From Treponema sp. (lineage in GTDB: Bacteria > Spirochaetota > Spirochaetia > Treponematales > Treponemataceae), in NCBI GenBank assembly GCA_017629095.1, contig JAGBXW010000078.1:1-64000 (forward strand): DNA of 64,000 nucleotides. The letters run 5' to 3'. Within the stretch, counting starts at the first letter, position 1. Each line of letters opens with the position of its first letter. Below, piece after piece: positions 51,292 to 59,897 of this stretch. The position numbers and the translations under genes are program-made. A model generated the notes under the pieces. The model worked only from the letters and a program-made list of their open reading frames with translations. It was not told the DNA's origin and made no database searches.

Positions 51292-51918
51292 TTACCACTG
51301 CGGTAGAATTTCACTCTCAATATTTTGAGAATTATAATAGTATGGTGCGGATATTACTTCAAAATTTTGTTCAATCACATATATAATTCGAAAATAATGA
51401 GATGTCAATTCCCATGATGTTTGAGGAAGGGGAAGGACTAGACTTGGTGGTACTAATTCTGCAGCAGAATCGTCAAAGACAACATAAATATTGGTTACAT
51501 TGTCTGCAGAGGGGATGACAAGGTCTGTACTGTAATATGAAGTCTTTGTCTGAACTGGAAATTTCTGACTCCTGCTGGCAGAAACAAAATCGGTGCGATT
51601 TTCTGTGTTTCCTTTGACTACTGAAACTGCAAAACTATAGGCTTCCCCTGCTGGTATACAATAGCTTGTTCCTTGGTATAATGGCAAATAGAGGGCTTCC
51701 CTCCCAGTTGCATTTTCTTTTAGATAAATATTATAGCCGTCAATGCCTTCTATAGGATCCCAGGAAATCATGACTGCATTTGGTCCAAACATTTTGACGG
51801 AAAAATTTGATATCTCGCTTGTCAGCATGCCAAAAGTTTCGTTGAGCCAATTGGCACATCCGGCACACCAGAATAATACTGCGGTAAACAATATGAGCAT
51901 AAATCGTATTCTTTTCAT
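51292..51918 (-). CDS. Fibronectin type III-like lipoprotein
   Basis: 208 residues. Signal MKRIRFMLILFTAVLFWCAGC with Cys21 in the AGC lipobox. Residues about 40-125 look like one FN3 module: SVKMFGPNAVMISWDPIEGIDGYNIYLKENATG, then YSFAVSVVKGNTENRTDFVSAS. The conserved Trp and the Tyr of GYNIY mark the fold. A second beta-region follows (YYSTDLVIPSADNVTNIYVVFDDSAAEL). Such domains mediate protein or glycan contacts. AGGAGAATTGAA precedes ATG 51918. Fourth-from-last gene of the envelope operon. Confidence 0.78.
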   Translation of the reverse strand: MKRIRFMLILFTAVLFWCAGCANWLNETFGMLTSEISNFSVKMFGPNAVMISWDPIEGIDGYNIYLKENATGREALYLPLYQGTSYCIPAGEAYSFAVSVVKGNTENRTDFVSASRSQKFPVQTKTSYYSTDLVIPSADNVTNIYVVFDDSAAELVPPSLVLPLPQTSWELTSHYFRIIYVIEQNFEVISAPYYYNSQNIESEILPQW

Positions 51919-51942
51919 TTCAATTCTCCTGATACTAATTGG

Positions 51943-53238
51943 CTACTTGACACTAGAGAAATCTAAGCCGATTCCAACCGTGTATTTATCAAAGAAATAT
52001 TTTTCCCAAAGGTAGTGCGCTGTATAATCGAAGAAAATGATAAAACCAGTTTGTGGAATAGTGCAGTATAATCCCGTGCCGCCTAGTAGTCCAAATCCAC
52101 TGTTCTTGGAGTCATTCAAATACCCTGCACCAATCTTTGCATAGGGTGCCAGCATCTTGTCGAACAAGGAGAAATTCACGCCAGTGACTCCAGCCACATT
52201 GTACTTGATGATATCTTGTAGCTCCAGTTCTGTTTGTGTGGTTGCGTTGGAGGGGACGCTCGCAGTCTGCGTCGATGATTTTGAGGATGAACGTAACTCC
52301 TTCATAAGAGCGAATTCCTCTTTTTTTGCTAACATACCTCCTTCAACACCAAGAAACCAATGGTTGACACCGGTGAAGTGGATTTGTGCATCTATACCAT
52401 AAAAATCTTGTCCTATGGTGAATGCTATATTTAGCTGTTGCTTTCTCTGCGTTTTTTTTCGCTGTTCTTTTTTTTCGGCTTTTTCCAAGGCTTTCATTTC
52501 CGCTTGCTGTTTAGCCAACTCGGCTCTCTGTCGTTCATGTTCAGCTTTTTCCAAGGCTTCCTGTCTCAATTTTTCTGCCTTTTCAGCTTTCTTGTATTCG
52601 TGTTTCGCCTTTGCAAGGGACTCGGAACTATCTAATGACTCTTCGTCGATTTTATTGGTGAGAAGGTCCTTTCCAACAGGCGTAAGTTTTACGCCAATGT
52701 GTTTCGTAAGTATCTGATAAGACAAGGTATTAACTGTATTGATAAGTTTTTGAGAAAAGTCCGAACTATCAGCAGTGAAAATTTTGTTAGAAACGTATTC
52801 TTGGCTGTTTGTTTCTATTTTGAGCAAAGTCATATTGATAGAATAGCTGTTTCCATCTCCAATGCTTGTTATTGTGGTGGTCATCGCATGGGAGGCTGAT
52901 TTCATGAATCCGAATTCATTGACAGATTCTTCGTCGAAAGCAATATCCTCATTTCTCATGATCTCTTGGAGAGCAATGTTATTGTCCCTCTCTACAACAT
53001 TTACTGGACTAAATTTACTGAAGTTTTCTGAAATTTGGTTATGGACTAGTTGAGAAATCCATTCTTCTGCTTCCCCTATGAGTTCAGGCTGTGCAATCCA
53101 TAATGCTATATCGTTGCCATTGGACTCTTCTTGGTAGTAATAAGTATCTAGATTTTCTGGGGTAGATCTACATGCGGCAAGACATGCAATTGCAACCGAT
53201 AGCAGACACAATTTTAATCCAGTCAACTTTCCTTTCAT
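51943..53238 (-). CDS. LpoB/CsgG-like lipoprotein with coiled coil and barrel-like C-terminus
   Basis: 431 residues. Lipobox CLAAC with Cys23. Residues about 40-190 resemble the LpoB/CsgG-type fold (ALWIAQPELIGEAEEWISQLVHNQISENFSKFSPVNVVERDNNIALQEIMRNEDIAFDEE). Residues about 208-265 form a Lys/Glu/Ala-rich coiled coil (AEKAEKLRQEALEKAEHERQRAELAKQQAEMKALEKAEKK). The last 160 residues look like barrel strands (QDFYGIDAQIHFTGVNHWFLGVEGGM, APYAKIGAGYL, GFIIFFDYTAHYLWEKYFF). GGAGGAGAGG lies directly before ATG 53238. An intrinsic terminator separates it from the upstream gene, so expression needs read-through. Confidence 0.78.
   Translation of the reverse strand: MKGKLTGLKLCLLSVAIACLAACRSTPENLDTYYYQEESNGNDIALWIAQPELIGEAEEWISQLVHNQISENFSKFSPVNVVERDNNIALQEIMRNEDIAFDEESVNEFGFMKSASHAMTTTITSIGDGNSYSINMTLLKIETNSQEYVSNKIFTADSSDFSQKLINTVNTLSYQILTKHIGVKLTPVGKDLLTNKIDEESLDSSESLAKAKHEYKKAEKAEKLRQEALEKAEHERQRAELAKQQAEMKALEKAEKKEQRKKTQRKQQLNIAFTIGQDFYGIDAQIHFTGVNHWFLGVEGGMLAKKEEFALMKELRSSSKSSTQTASVPSNATTQTELELQDIIKYNVAGVTGVNFSLFDKMLAPYAKIGAGYLNDSKNSGFGLLGGTGLYCTIPQTGFIIFFDYTAHYLWEKYFFDKYTVGIGLDFSSVK
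52478..52559 (-). repeat. 16-bp direct repeat in the coiled-coil coding region
   Basis: GCTTTTTCCAAGGCTT occurs at 52478-52493 and again at 52544-52559, 66 bp (22 codons) apart and in frame, encoding the repeated LEKAE element. Recombination between the copies would remove 22 residues without a frameshift. Confidence 0.8.
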
Positions 53239-53258
53239 CCTCTCCTCCTATTGCTCCA

Positions 53259-53320
53259 AAAAAAAGGGATAGCGATGTTATGCCCCTATGAATGAGTCTG
53301 AACGAAACACCGCTACCCCT
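53259..53320 (-). terminator. Intrinsic terminator or attenuator inside the envelope operon
   Basis: A 14-bp stem (GGGGTAGCGGTGTT with AACATCGCTATCCC, two G-U pairs; arms 53307-53320 and 53267-53280) is followed on the minus strand by eight T (53266..53259). Only 20 nt then separate it from the next ATG, leaving no room for a separate promoter. Confidence 0.85.
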
Positions 53321-53340
53321 CCCATTGAAAAAGTTGCAAA

Positions 53341-54180
53341 CTACATCAAGTATGCGGATACATCTATTGTTGCCTGCTCTGCGGCCTTCTGTTCGGGGCT
53401 TTTTGCAGCCTCAACCTTGCTCTTGCTTTCAGGGCTCAATGATGCCAGATACTCCTGATATTTCTGCTGGTCATTACGTACACTAGCTTCACTTTGATTG
53501 TCAGCCTCTGCCACCAATTCACTGTAAAGAGAGCCAACTGCCTTCCTAGCTTCTTCGTTCATAGAAGGATCCTGGATAATGTCGCTCAAGTATTTGCGGC
53601 AAATATTCGCCCATGTCTCTTTGTCCATTGAATAGATGGTGTAGTACACGAACTCGGAGGTTATCTTTCCTGTCTCTGCATTCTTCCGGCGAACTTCCTG
53701 CCAGAAAGTATGTTCTGTTCGCAGTCCTGACATATCGGCACGAACCCGGGAAACAACTTCATGGAGCGCCTCTTTCTGTCCCTGGCTGTTCAATGCCTCT
53801 CCGGAACGAGCAAGAACCTTGGTTGCCAATTCCTGGGCTTGGATGAAAACAAAGTTTGTCTGACTCAAGGTCTGAGCTTCCGCACGAGTCCTACCATAAG
53901 CAAGGCTTGACTTGACGACTCGGTTCTCGTCAATTCCCCATTCCTGCTTGAACAAACCTGAGTTGCCTCTACGCAGGGGCAAGAGCCAGGATGGAGAAGA
54001 GATCTCTCCTAATGACCGGTCAGTCCAGTCCACAACAACTTGTTCGTCAACTTTCAAAGTGCCTGCAGGCTCTTCTGTAGCTTCAACCTTTGTAGAAACA
54101 CAACCTGTTACTGTTGATAGTAGCAGTCCAAAACCTACTGCAAGTCCTGCGAAACGAACAATCTTATTACATCGTTTCAT
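53341..54180 (-). CDS. LPP20-like lipoprotein, first gene of the envelope operon
   Basis: 279 residues. Signal MKRCNKIVRFAGLAVGFGLLLSTVTGC with a TGC lipobox. A Glu-rich spacer leads to SLGEISSPSWLLPLRRGNSGLFKQEWGIDENRVVKSSLAYGRTRAEAQTLSQTNFVFIQAQELATKVL, which follows the LPP20 pattern (P.W........ A.....R..A...A). The tail is helical and Ser/Glu-rich. AGGAGG lies about 5 nt before ATG 54180, and the transcript has a leader of about 90 nt from a strong promoter. A terminator follows directly, so this gene is probably expressed more than the five genes behind it. Confidence 0.82.
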   Translation of the reverse strand: MKRCNKIVRFAGLAVGFGLLLSTVTGCVSTKVEATEEPAGTLKVDEQVVVDWTDRSLGEISSPSWLLPLRRGNSGLFKQEWGIDENRVVKSSLAYGRTRAEAQTLSQTNFVFIQAQELATKVLARSGEALNSQGQKEALHEVVSRVRADMSGLRTEHTFWQEVRRKNAETGKITSEFVYYTIYSMDKETWANICRKYLSDIIQDPSMNEEARKAVGSLYSELVAEADNQSEASVRNDQQKYQEYLASLSPESKSKVEAAKSPEQKAAEQATIDVSAYLM

Positions 54181-54275
54181 AAAATCCTCCTAATAGTACC
54201 ACTCTGTTCAAAAAAGAACGGTAGAGTAAAAATCCGTTTCTGAGTTAAAACGAACTTTTAAAAATAAACTAGAAT

Positions 54276-54305
54276 ATTGTACTATGGGAGATATTTGATT
54301 GTCAA
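54276..54305 (-). promoter_or_regulatory. Strong promoter of the envelope lipoprotein operon
   Basis: Minus strand TTGACA (54305..54300), 18-nt spacer, TACAAT (54281..54276). The leader of about 90 nt ends with AGGAGG before ATG 54180. Confidence 0.75.
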
Positions 54306-54342
54306 CTTTTTTTAAAAAGGTTACATAATTTTTTGTTTTTTC

Positions 54343-54378
54343 TGTTATAATTTAAATTATTTTCCCACCACAAGGAGT
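54343..54378 (+). promoter_or_regulatory. glpK promoter (extended -10) and RBS
   Basis: TGtTATAAT with TG at 54343-54344 and TATAAT at 54346-54351; no good -35 is seen at 17 nt. AAGGAG lies close upstream of ATG 54384. Confidence 0.5.
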
Positions 54379-54383
54379 CCATC

Positions 54384-55862
54384 ATGAAATATATCCTAGC
54401 CCTAGACCAAGGAACCACCAGTTCTCGTGCCATTCTCTTTGACCAGAACCAGCAGATTGTAGCGGTGGCTCAACGAGAATTACCTCAACTTTATCCCCAG
54501 GAAGGCTGGGTGGAGCAGGATGCCATGGAGATTTGGGCCAGTCAGTACGGGGTGATGATGGAGGTGGTGGCTCAGTCGGGAGTGCATCCTCAAGATATTG
54601 CTGCTATCGGCATTACGAACCAGCGGGAAACCACGATTTTGTGGGACAAAACCACAGGAAAGCCTATTCACAACGCCATTGTGTGGCAGTGTCGTCGAAC
54701 CGCTTCCTTGGTGGACCAGTTGAAGCAACAGGGACTGGAAGCTCACATTCGTCAAACTACAGGCCTGGTTCCTGATGCCTATTTTTCTGCCACCAAGATA
54801 AAGTGGATTCTAGACAGTGTGGAGGGGGCTCGGGAAAAGGCCCTGCGGGGAGAAATCTTGTTTGGCACCGTGGATAGCTGGCTTTTGTGGCGGTTGACGG
54901 AGGGCTCTGTTCACGCCACCGATGTAACTAATGCCAGTCGTACTATGCTTTTTGACATTAATAAGCTGGACTGGGATGCAACCTTGCTGTCTGCCTTGGA
55001 TATTCCTACTGCCATGCTACCCAAAGTGCTTTCCTCCAGTGAAATATACGGTTACACCAAGATTCTCGGTGTTGATGTTCCTATTGCAGGTATAGCTGGA
55101 GACCAACAGGCTGCCCTTTTTGGTCAAACCTGTTTTGAGCCAGGTGATGCCAAGAATACTTACGGTACTGGTTGTTTTTTGTTGATGAATACAGGAGACA
55201 AACCCTGCTTCAGCAAAAACGGCCTTATTACCACCATTGCTGTGGGCTTGAAGGATAGGGTGGAGTATGCTCTGGAAGGTTCTGTCTTTGTAGGAGGGGC
55301 GGTTATTCAGTGGCTTCGGGATGAGATGAGATTTATCGGTAGCAGTCAGGATGCTGAATATTATGCTTCCAAGGTGGAGGATAACGGCGGAGTGTATCTG
55401 GTACCAGCCTTTACAGGATTGGGGGCTCCCTACTGGGATATGTATGCCCGAGGAACCATTGTGGGGCTTACTCGTGGCACCCGTCGTGAACACATTATTC
55501 GGGCTGCTCAGGAATCTATTGCGTATCAGGTGGTAGATTTGGTGGAGGCTATGGAGGCAGACACTGGTATTGCCTTGAGTCAGCTGAAGGCCGACGGTGG
55601 CGCTAGCCGAGATCAGTTTTTGATGCAGTTTCAGTCTGATGTGTTGAACCGTTGTGTTTGCCGCCCTGTAATTCGGGAAACAACGGCCCTTGGTGCAGCC
55701 TATCTTGCAGGCTTGGCTGTGGGACTGTGGCAAAGTCGTGATGAAATTAAAACCTTGTGGCAACGGGACACAGTGTTTACCCCTACCATGGAGGAGGCTA
55801 AACGGCAAGAGCTGCTGGACAAGTGGCACAAGGCGGTATCCCGCAGCCGAGATTGGAGTTAG
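54384..55862 (+). CDS. glpK: Glycerol kinase
   Basis: 492 residues, the usual family length. FGGY-type kinase: [17 protein letters not shown] (phosphate 1), [31 protein letters not shown], the sugar-kinase signature [45 protein letters not shown], and [20 protein letters not shown] (adenosine motif). It phosphorylates glycerol to sn-glycerol 3-phosphate for lipid synthesis or glycolysis. No glpF or glpD is adjacent; it is monocistronic with its own promoter and AAGGAG. Divergent from the envelope operon, convergent with the TPR-lipoprotein gene. Confidence 0.97.
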   Translation: MKYILALDQGTTSSRAILFDQNQQIVAVAQRELPQLYPQEGWVEQDAMEIWASQYGVMMEVVAQSGVHPQDIAAIGITNQRETTILWDKTTGKPIHNAIVWQCRRTASLVDQLKQQGLEAHIRQTTGLVPDAYFSATKIKWILDSVEGAREKALRGEILFGTVDSWLLWRLTEGSVHATDVTNASRTMLFDINKLDWDATLLSALDIPTAMLPKVLSSSEIYGYTKILGVDVPIAGIAGDQQAALFGQTCFEPGDAKNTYGTGCFLLMNTGDKPCFSKNGLITTIAVGLKDRVEYALEGSVFVGGAVIQWLRDEMRFIGSSQDAEYYASKVEDNGGVYLVPAFTGLGAPYWDMYARGTIVGLTRGTRREHIIRAAQESIAYQVVDLVEAMEADTGIALSQLKADGGASRDQFLMQFQSDVLNRCVCRPVIRETTALGAAYLAGLAVGLWQSRDEIKTLWQRDTVFTPTMEEAKRQELLDKWHKAVSRSRDWS

Positions 55863-55868
55863 GGGATA

Positions 55869-55888
55869 GGGAGGTTATTTCACCTCCC
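55869..55888 (+). terminator. Weak hairpin after glpK
   Basis: GGGAGGT (55869-55875) pairs with ACCTCCC (55882-55888) around a six-base loop; the downstream sequence is T-rich but the T-run is interrupted. Confidence 0.45.
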
Positions 55889-55899
55889 ATCTGTAGGTT

Positions 55900-56982
55900 T
55901 TATTTAATTTTTTTAATGCTTTCGTTAAAGTCCACCCCAGACATTGGTTGGTCTGGATAAAAGTTCATGCCGTCAGGCAGGTCTAGGAATTCCTTTTCGA
56001 CGCAGCCTAAGATGGCGTCAAAGTCGGGGGAGTCAAGGGGCACATCAAGAATGGGGCTTGTGCCACCAACAAATTGGTGGGAATACTTGGGAGCATTTCC
56101 CAGTGTGCCCCGCCTGTCGTGGTAGAGATTCCACAAAAAACGAGCTGCCAAGGAGCGGGTAAGAATGGTGTCCTTGGAAAGCTGGTTTACATCGGTCCAA
56201 CTATTGATGGAATAAAAAAGTCCTTGGGTTTTGAGTTGGCGTAATACTTGGTTTGCCTCCAGTTTTTTTGCACCAGTATATTTGTACAAAAGGTCACCCT
56301 GACCCTGAATTACACCAATCATCTGATAGAGGGTGATACTGTCTTGTTTTAAAAGTTCTCGATATTCCTGTTCCCCACCACTGGTGATGTTTCTCAGTCT
56401 CCAAGCATTTTCCCGTAGCTGTTTGTAGGCTTCTCGGTAAGATGCATCCAAGGAGATAAAGGCTTCATCAAATTGAGCTACAGCTTCAAGATAATTTTCT
56501 TTTTTGTAGTTATTTAAGGCCTTTTCCAAAATTACATAGGGTTGCTGGTGCCTGCCGATGACTAGGTTTCCGATATCAGGAATCAAGCCCAATCTCACAC
56601 CAAGAATTTCTGCTTGTAATTCACTTTTATTGAGAGAAAGTGCTTCTTCATAGTCGGCCTTAGCTGCCTTTTTATCCCCTAAAATCAGATTCACTCGTCC
56701 TCGAAAAGCCGTTAACTGGGATCTGACTGCTGCAGGAAGATTGGCATTTTCTAAGTTATCCTGCAATAGTGCCATTAAGTGAGTGGCTGTTGCAACATCG
56801 GTATTGCCTAAAAGATGATGTGCATCTAAAAAAGCTAATTGCTGGGCAGCTTCTTGTACCACTTGAACTTCCTCTGTAGCTACCGTAGAAATCATGGTAT
56901 CTTCTGGTACGCTGGCACAGGAGACCAAAGAAAAAAGCAGGATACTTCCCGTCAGAATAATGGACCAAGCTTTACCTTTCAT
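55900..56982 (-). CDS. TPR-type lipoprotein
   Basis: 360 residues from ATG 56982 with AGGAGG upstream (a TTG at 56985 is in frame but redundant). Signal MKGKAWSIILTGSILLFSLVSC with a VSC lipobox. TPR-like helices: VRSQLTAFRGRVNLILGDKKAAKADYEEALSLNKSELQAEILGV, LEKALNNYKKENYLEAVAQFDEAFISLDASYREAYKQLRENAW. The C-terminal part has TRSLAARFLWNLYHDRRGT, like the S-layer-homology/peptidase-partner segment seen in some envelope proteins, though I cannot assign it. It starts 9 nt after the stop of the large membrane-anchored protein, so the two are co-transcribed. Confidence 0.8.
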   Translation of the reverse strand: MKGKAWSIILTGSILLFSLVSCASVPEDTMISTVATEEVQVVQEAAQQLAFLDAHHLLGNTDVATATHLMALLQDNLENANLPAAVRSQLTAFRGRVNLILGDKKAAKADYEEALSLNKSELQAEILGVRLGLIPDIGNLVIGRHQQPYVILEKALNNYKKENYLEAVAQFDEAFISLDASYREAYKQLRENAWRLRNITSGGEQEYRELLKQDSITLYQMIGVIQGQGDLLYKYTGAKKLEANQVLRQLKTQGLFYSINSWTDVNQLSKDTILTRSLAARFLWNLYHDRRGTLGNAPKYSHQFVGGTSPILDVPLDSPDFDAILGCVEKEFLDLPDGMNFYPDQPMSGVDFNESIKKIK

Positions 56983-56991
56983 CAATTCCTC

Positions 56992-59805
56992 CTATCGTAA
57001 ATTCCAGCCATTGAGCTTGTTGTCTATGGTAAGAGCAAGACAATCTTCATTGCCGTCGCTGTTGGCATCTACAAAAACAGGAATGCCACTTCCAGCCAAG
57101 GGAAAGCCCTGTAATAGCTCAAGATTTTCGTTAAAGCCATAAATCACGTTACCGTCTACTCCAAGGTAAATGTTTTGGGCTCCTGTTTTTTCATTAGGAA
57201 TGACGGTAATGGTACCGTTACGGGCGGTAACATTGGGAATCTTAACAGAAATAATGTTTCCATCAGTAGTAATACGGAACAATTGCCCCTCGGAAGAAAG
57301 GGCAAAGAAATAGTTTCCATTACTTACCAGGTTGGTAAAGAAGACTCCTTTCAGGGTGGAGTCTAAAATCTGTTGTAGCGTTGCTTCCTTTTGGCCCTTG
57401 TTTTCTGCAAACTGCCACAGTGAAAGACGACCAGCTTGGGTGATAAAGCCCATATATTTTGTTTTTTTGCTTTCCAAAAGGGCTGGAGAGCCATAGGCTA
57501 TACCAAAAACTTGGTGACGCAACAAAAGGGTTTGCTGCTTTGTATCCACCAACAGGAGTCCACCAGAAAATCCCTTGTCGTAAAAGGCTGCATCAGTTTT
57601 TAATATGTTGGGAGGAGCCATAATGGAGCCTGCCAATTCCAGCTGCAACTTGTTCACCTCTCCTTGGGGGCTAATAAAGCAAATGCTGTCATCGTCCATG
57701 GGCTGCATCAAGCCCCATTCTGTGGCCACAGGATAGGTAATAGGTGTTCCTCCCGTGAGTTGGGGGAAATTGGGGACATCGGCTAAATTGCTTGTCAAAA
57801 GGTAGGCTGCTCCTTCGGCTGTTACAACCCAGATAACTGCATCTGAGGAATTATCTGTTGCTGGAGCCACCAGAATAGGGGAGCGGAATTCCTTTTTTGT
57901 AATATTCATGCTAGCTATATCAAGGATTTTCAGGGTATTGTTGTTTTCTACCCAAAACAGATGCTTGCTATTTTTGCCCTGTACCTTGTGGATTTGAGCT
58001 GCCCTTCCTTCGAGCTCTAGGGGGAAGCCGGGGAGAGAACGGAGTTGCCCAGAAGGACGTGCTGTGGCAGAAAGCTGGCAGATGAGGGTATTGTCTTGAA
58101 TCTGCAAATCAAGTAATCCCATAGCATATAATTCTAGAATCTGTACCACTACATTGTCTCCCCGCAGGAAGAAGGGTGTTTCATGTTCTAGATCGTAGAA
58201 GAGGCTTACAGAGGTTTCCTTCTTGTGGTTTTGTGCTACGATTTTCCATCCCTCGTTATTGGAAAGTCGTTGGCCTGCCTGCATGGAGGTAAAGAGTGCG
58301 GATAAGGATTCTGGGGATTCAGAAAAATAGATAAAGCCCTTGTGTACCATGTAGTAGGGATTGGGGAGGTTCAAATTCAGGAGTCTGAGAATTCCTTGTA
58401 GAAAGACAGGGAGCTGTAATCGTGGGAGTCGCATCCCATTCAAAATCAGGCTTGTATCATCTTGAAAGATAATAGAAGAAAATAATTGGTTAAAAATAAA
58501 TTGACGCATATTTTCATCTTTTACTTCCAGGGCAATGACAGGATCTTTTAAGCCTTCAATTCCCAAGACTGCACATTCCTGCCCAGTCCAAGAAAAAACA
58601 AGTTCTTCCAGATTCACCCCAAAAAAATTGGTACTCAAGGATGTTCCTGTAGTCCACAGGTTGGGAGCATCGAGAGAGGCGGGTAACAGGGGAAAGGCTG
58701 CATCTTTCAGCTGTTCCAGGGAACCAATGTTCAAGATGGTGTAATATTGAATGTTGTTTCCCAGTTGGGACAAAAGGAGGGGGAGGCTAGACTCTTCTTG
58801 TAACAGGGCCTTTGTGCCTTCCAACTCTGAATTTATAGTTTGGATATCTGTTACATCCAAGGGAATTTGCAGCTTTAGGTTGATTTCCTTGTCGGTAATG
58901 CCAAAGGAAACGTGGGCCTTGGAATCCTGATGAATGAGTTGGGTAATTTTTTTGAGGGTAGGAGAATTTTCCGTGGTAGAAAGGGCCAGTGTATTGGCAT
59001 CTGCAACGATTTGAACGGGATTTTCCGTTTTCTGATTCAACAGGGCCAGTTCTTGGGGGGTATACATCAGGTCGTTGTTTCCCTGTACAGCCTTGTAAAA
59101 TAATTCCCGATTTGAGCTGATAATCACTGTGTTGTAGTAGTTCTTGAAATACAGGGAACCAAAATCAGCGGTGAGCTCAAAGTGGTAGCCACTGTTTCCC
59201 TGTACCATGGTAATGCCTTGGGGAAAGGTTTGTTCCAAAGGCAATTTTCCTACCCACAATTTAGCAAGACGAGTGGCGGCAGATAAAAAGCCCATGTCCA
59301 CTACTGCCACAAAATCAGTTTTATTTCCAGCGGTAAAATAAATGCCCAAATCCACAGGTCGTGCCGCAGCTATGGCTAGGAGTTTATTCTCTCTCAGCTG
59401 GGATTGACGCAATTCCATAAAAAGTGCACGGAAGCTGGAAAAATCTTCTGTTGCCAGCAAAATATCTGCTGCTTGTAAGTCTAACAAGGGATTCAAGGCT
59501 TCCCACACAGAATCGGTGTGAAGATATAAGCCATAATTGGCTGGTAGCAAGGAAAGTGATTTTTTCTTGTTTAAGCCAGAATACAAAATCCAAGCGGCCA
59601 AAGCAACAATAGCTACCAGAAGAATAATTCCCAAGCCCTTCATAAAAGAGACAAAGGGAGATGACTTCTTTTTACTTTTCTGTTCTTTTTGTTGAGCTTC
59701 TGTTTCTGTAGGTGTTGTGTCTTTTTCATTCGGCTCAAGTTCTTGCTCTGGGGGATTTGTTTCTGGTACCATATTTTCAATGTCATTAATTTCTGTTGTA
59801 TCCAT
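56992..59805 (-). CDS. Large membrane-anchored protein with propeller-like C-terminus
   Basis: 937 residues. An acidic, Pro/Thr/Gln-rich cytoplasmic N-terminus (about 1-45) and a single membrane helix near 55-77 (LGIILLVAIVALAAWILYSGL). The periplasmic part has two regions. Residues about 80-600 resemble the DUF3352 type (YLHTDSVWEALNPLLD, GIYFTAGNKTDFVAVVDMG, then YHFELTADFGSLYFKNYYNTVIISSNRELF). Residues about 610-937 look like beta-propeller blades, ending VDANSDGNEDCLALTIDNKLNGWNL with an FG-GAP-like DxNxDGxxD calcium loop. AGGAG precedes ATG 59805. Function unknown; it may form an envelope complex with the following TPR lipoprotein. Confidence 0.72.
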   Translation of the reverse strand: MDTTEINDIENMVPETNPPEQELEPNEKDTTPTETEAQQKEQKSKKKSSPFVSFMKGLGIILLVAIVALAAWILYSGLNKKKSLSLLPANYGLYLHTDSVWEALNPLLDLQAADILLATEDFSSFRALFMELRQSQLRENKLLAIAAARPVDLGIYFTAGNKTDFVAVVDMGFLSAATRLAKLWVGKLPLEQTFPQGITMVQGNSGYHFELTADFGSLYFKNYYNTVIISSNRELFYKAVQGNNDLMYTPQELALLNQKTENPVQIVADANTLALSTTENSPTLKKITQLIHQDSKAHVSFGITDKEINLKLQIPLDVTDIQTINSELEGTKALLQEESSLPLLLSQLGNNIQYYTILNIGSLEQLKDAAFPLLPASLDAPNLWTTGTSLSTNFFGVNLEELVFSWTGQECAVLGIEGLKDPVIALEVKDENMRQFIFNQLFSSIIFQDDTSLILNGMRLPRLQLPVFLQGILRLLNLNLPNPYYMVHKGFIYFSESPESLSALFTSMQAGQRLSNNEGWKIVAQNHKKETSVSLFYDLEHETPFFLRGDNVVVQILELYAMGLLDLQIQDNTLICQLSATARPSGQLRSLPGFPLELEGRAAQIHKVQGKNSKHLFWVENNNTLKILDIASMNITKKEFRSPILVAPATDNSSDAVIWVVTAEGAAYLLTSNLADVPNFPQLTGGTPITYPVATEWGLMQPMDDDSICFISPQGEVNKLQLELAGSIMAPPNILKTDAAFYDKGFSGGLLLVDTKQQTLLLRHQVFGIAYGSPALLESKKTKYMGFITQAGRLSLWQFAENKGQKEATLQQILDSTLKGVFFTNLVSNGNYFFALSSEGQLFRITTDGNIISVKIPNVTARNGTITVIPNEKTGAQNIYLGVDGNVIYGFNENLELLQGFPLAGSGIPVFVDANSDGNEDCLALTIDNKLNGWNLR

Positions 59806-59897
59806 AGAGAATTACTCCTTTTGTTTTCAGTTTAGGGTAAAAGGGGTTTAAGTCTTTATTATAAAATATTACTTTGGCTTTTCCTAGCCTTATTTGC

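Noticed and set aside
55017-55829. 270-codon open frame antisense to glpK
   Set aside because: Fully inside glpK, composition atypical for a protein, no family motif.
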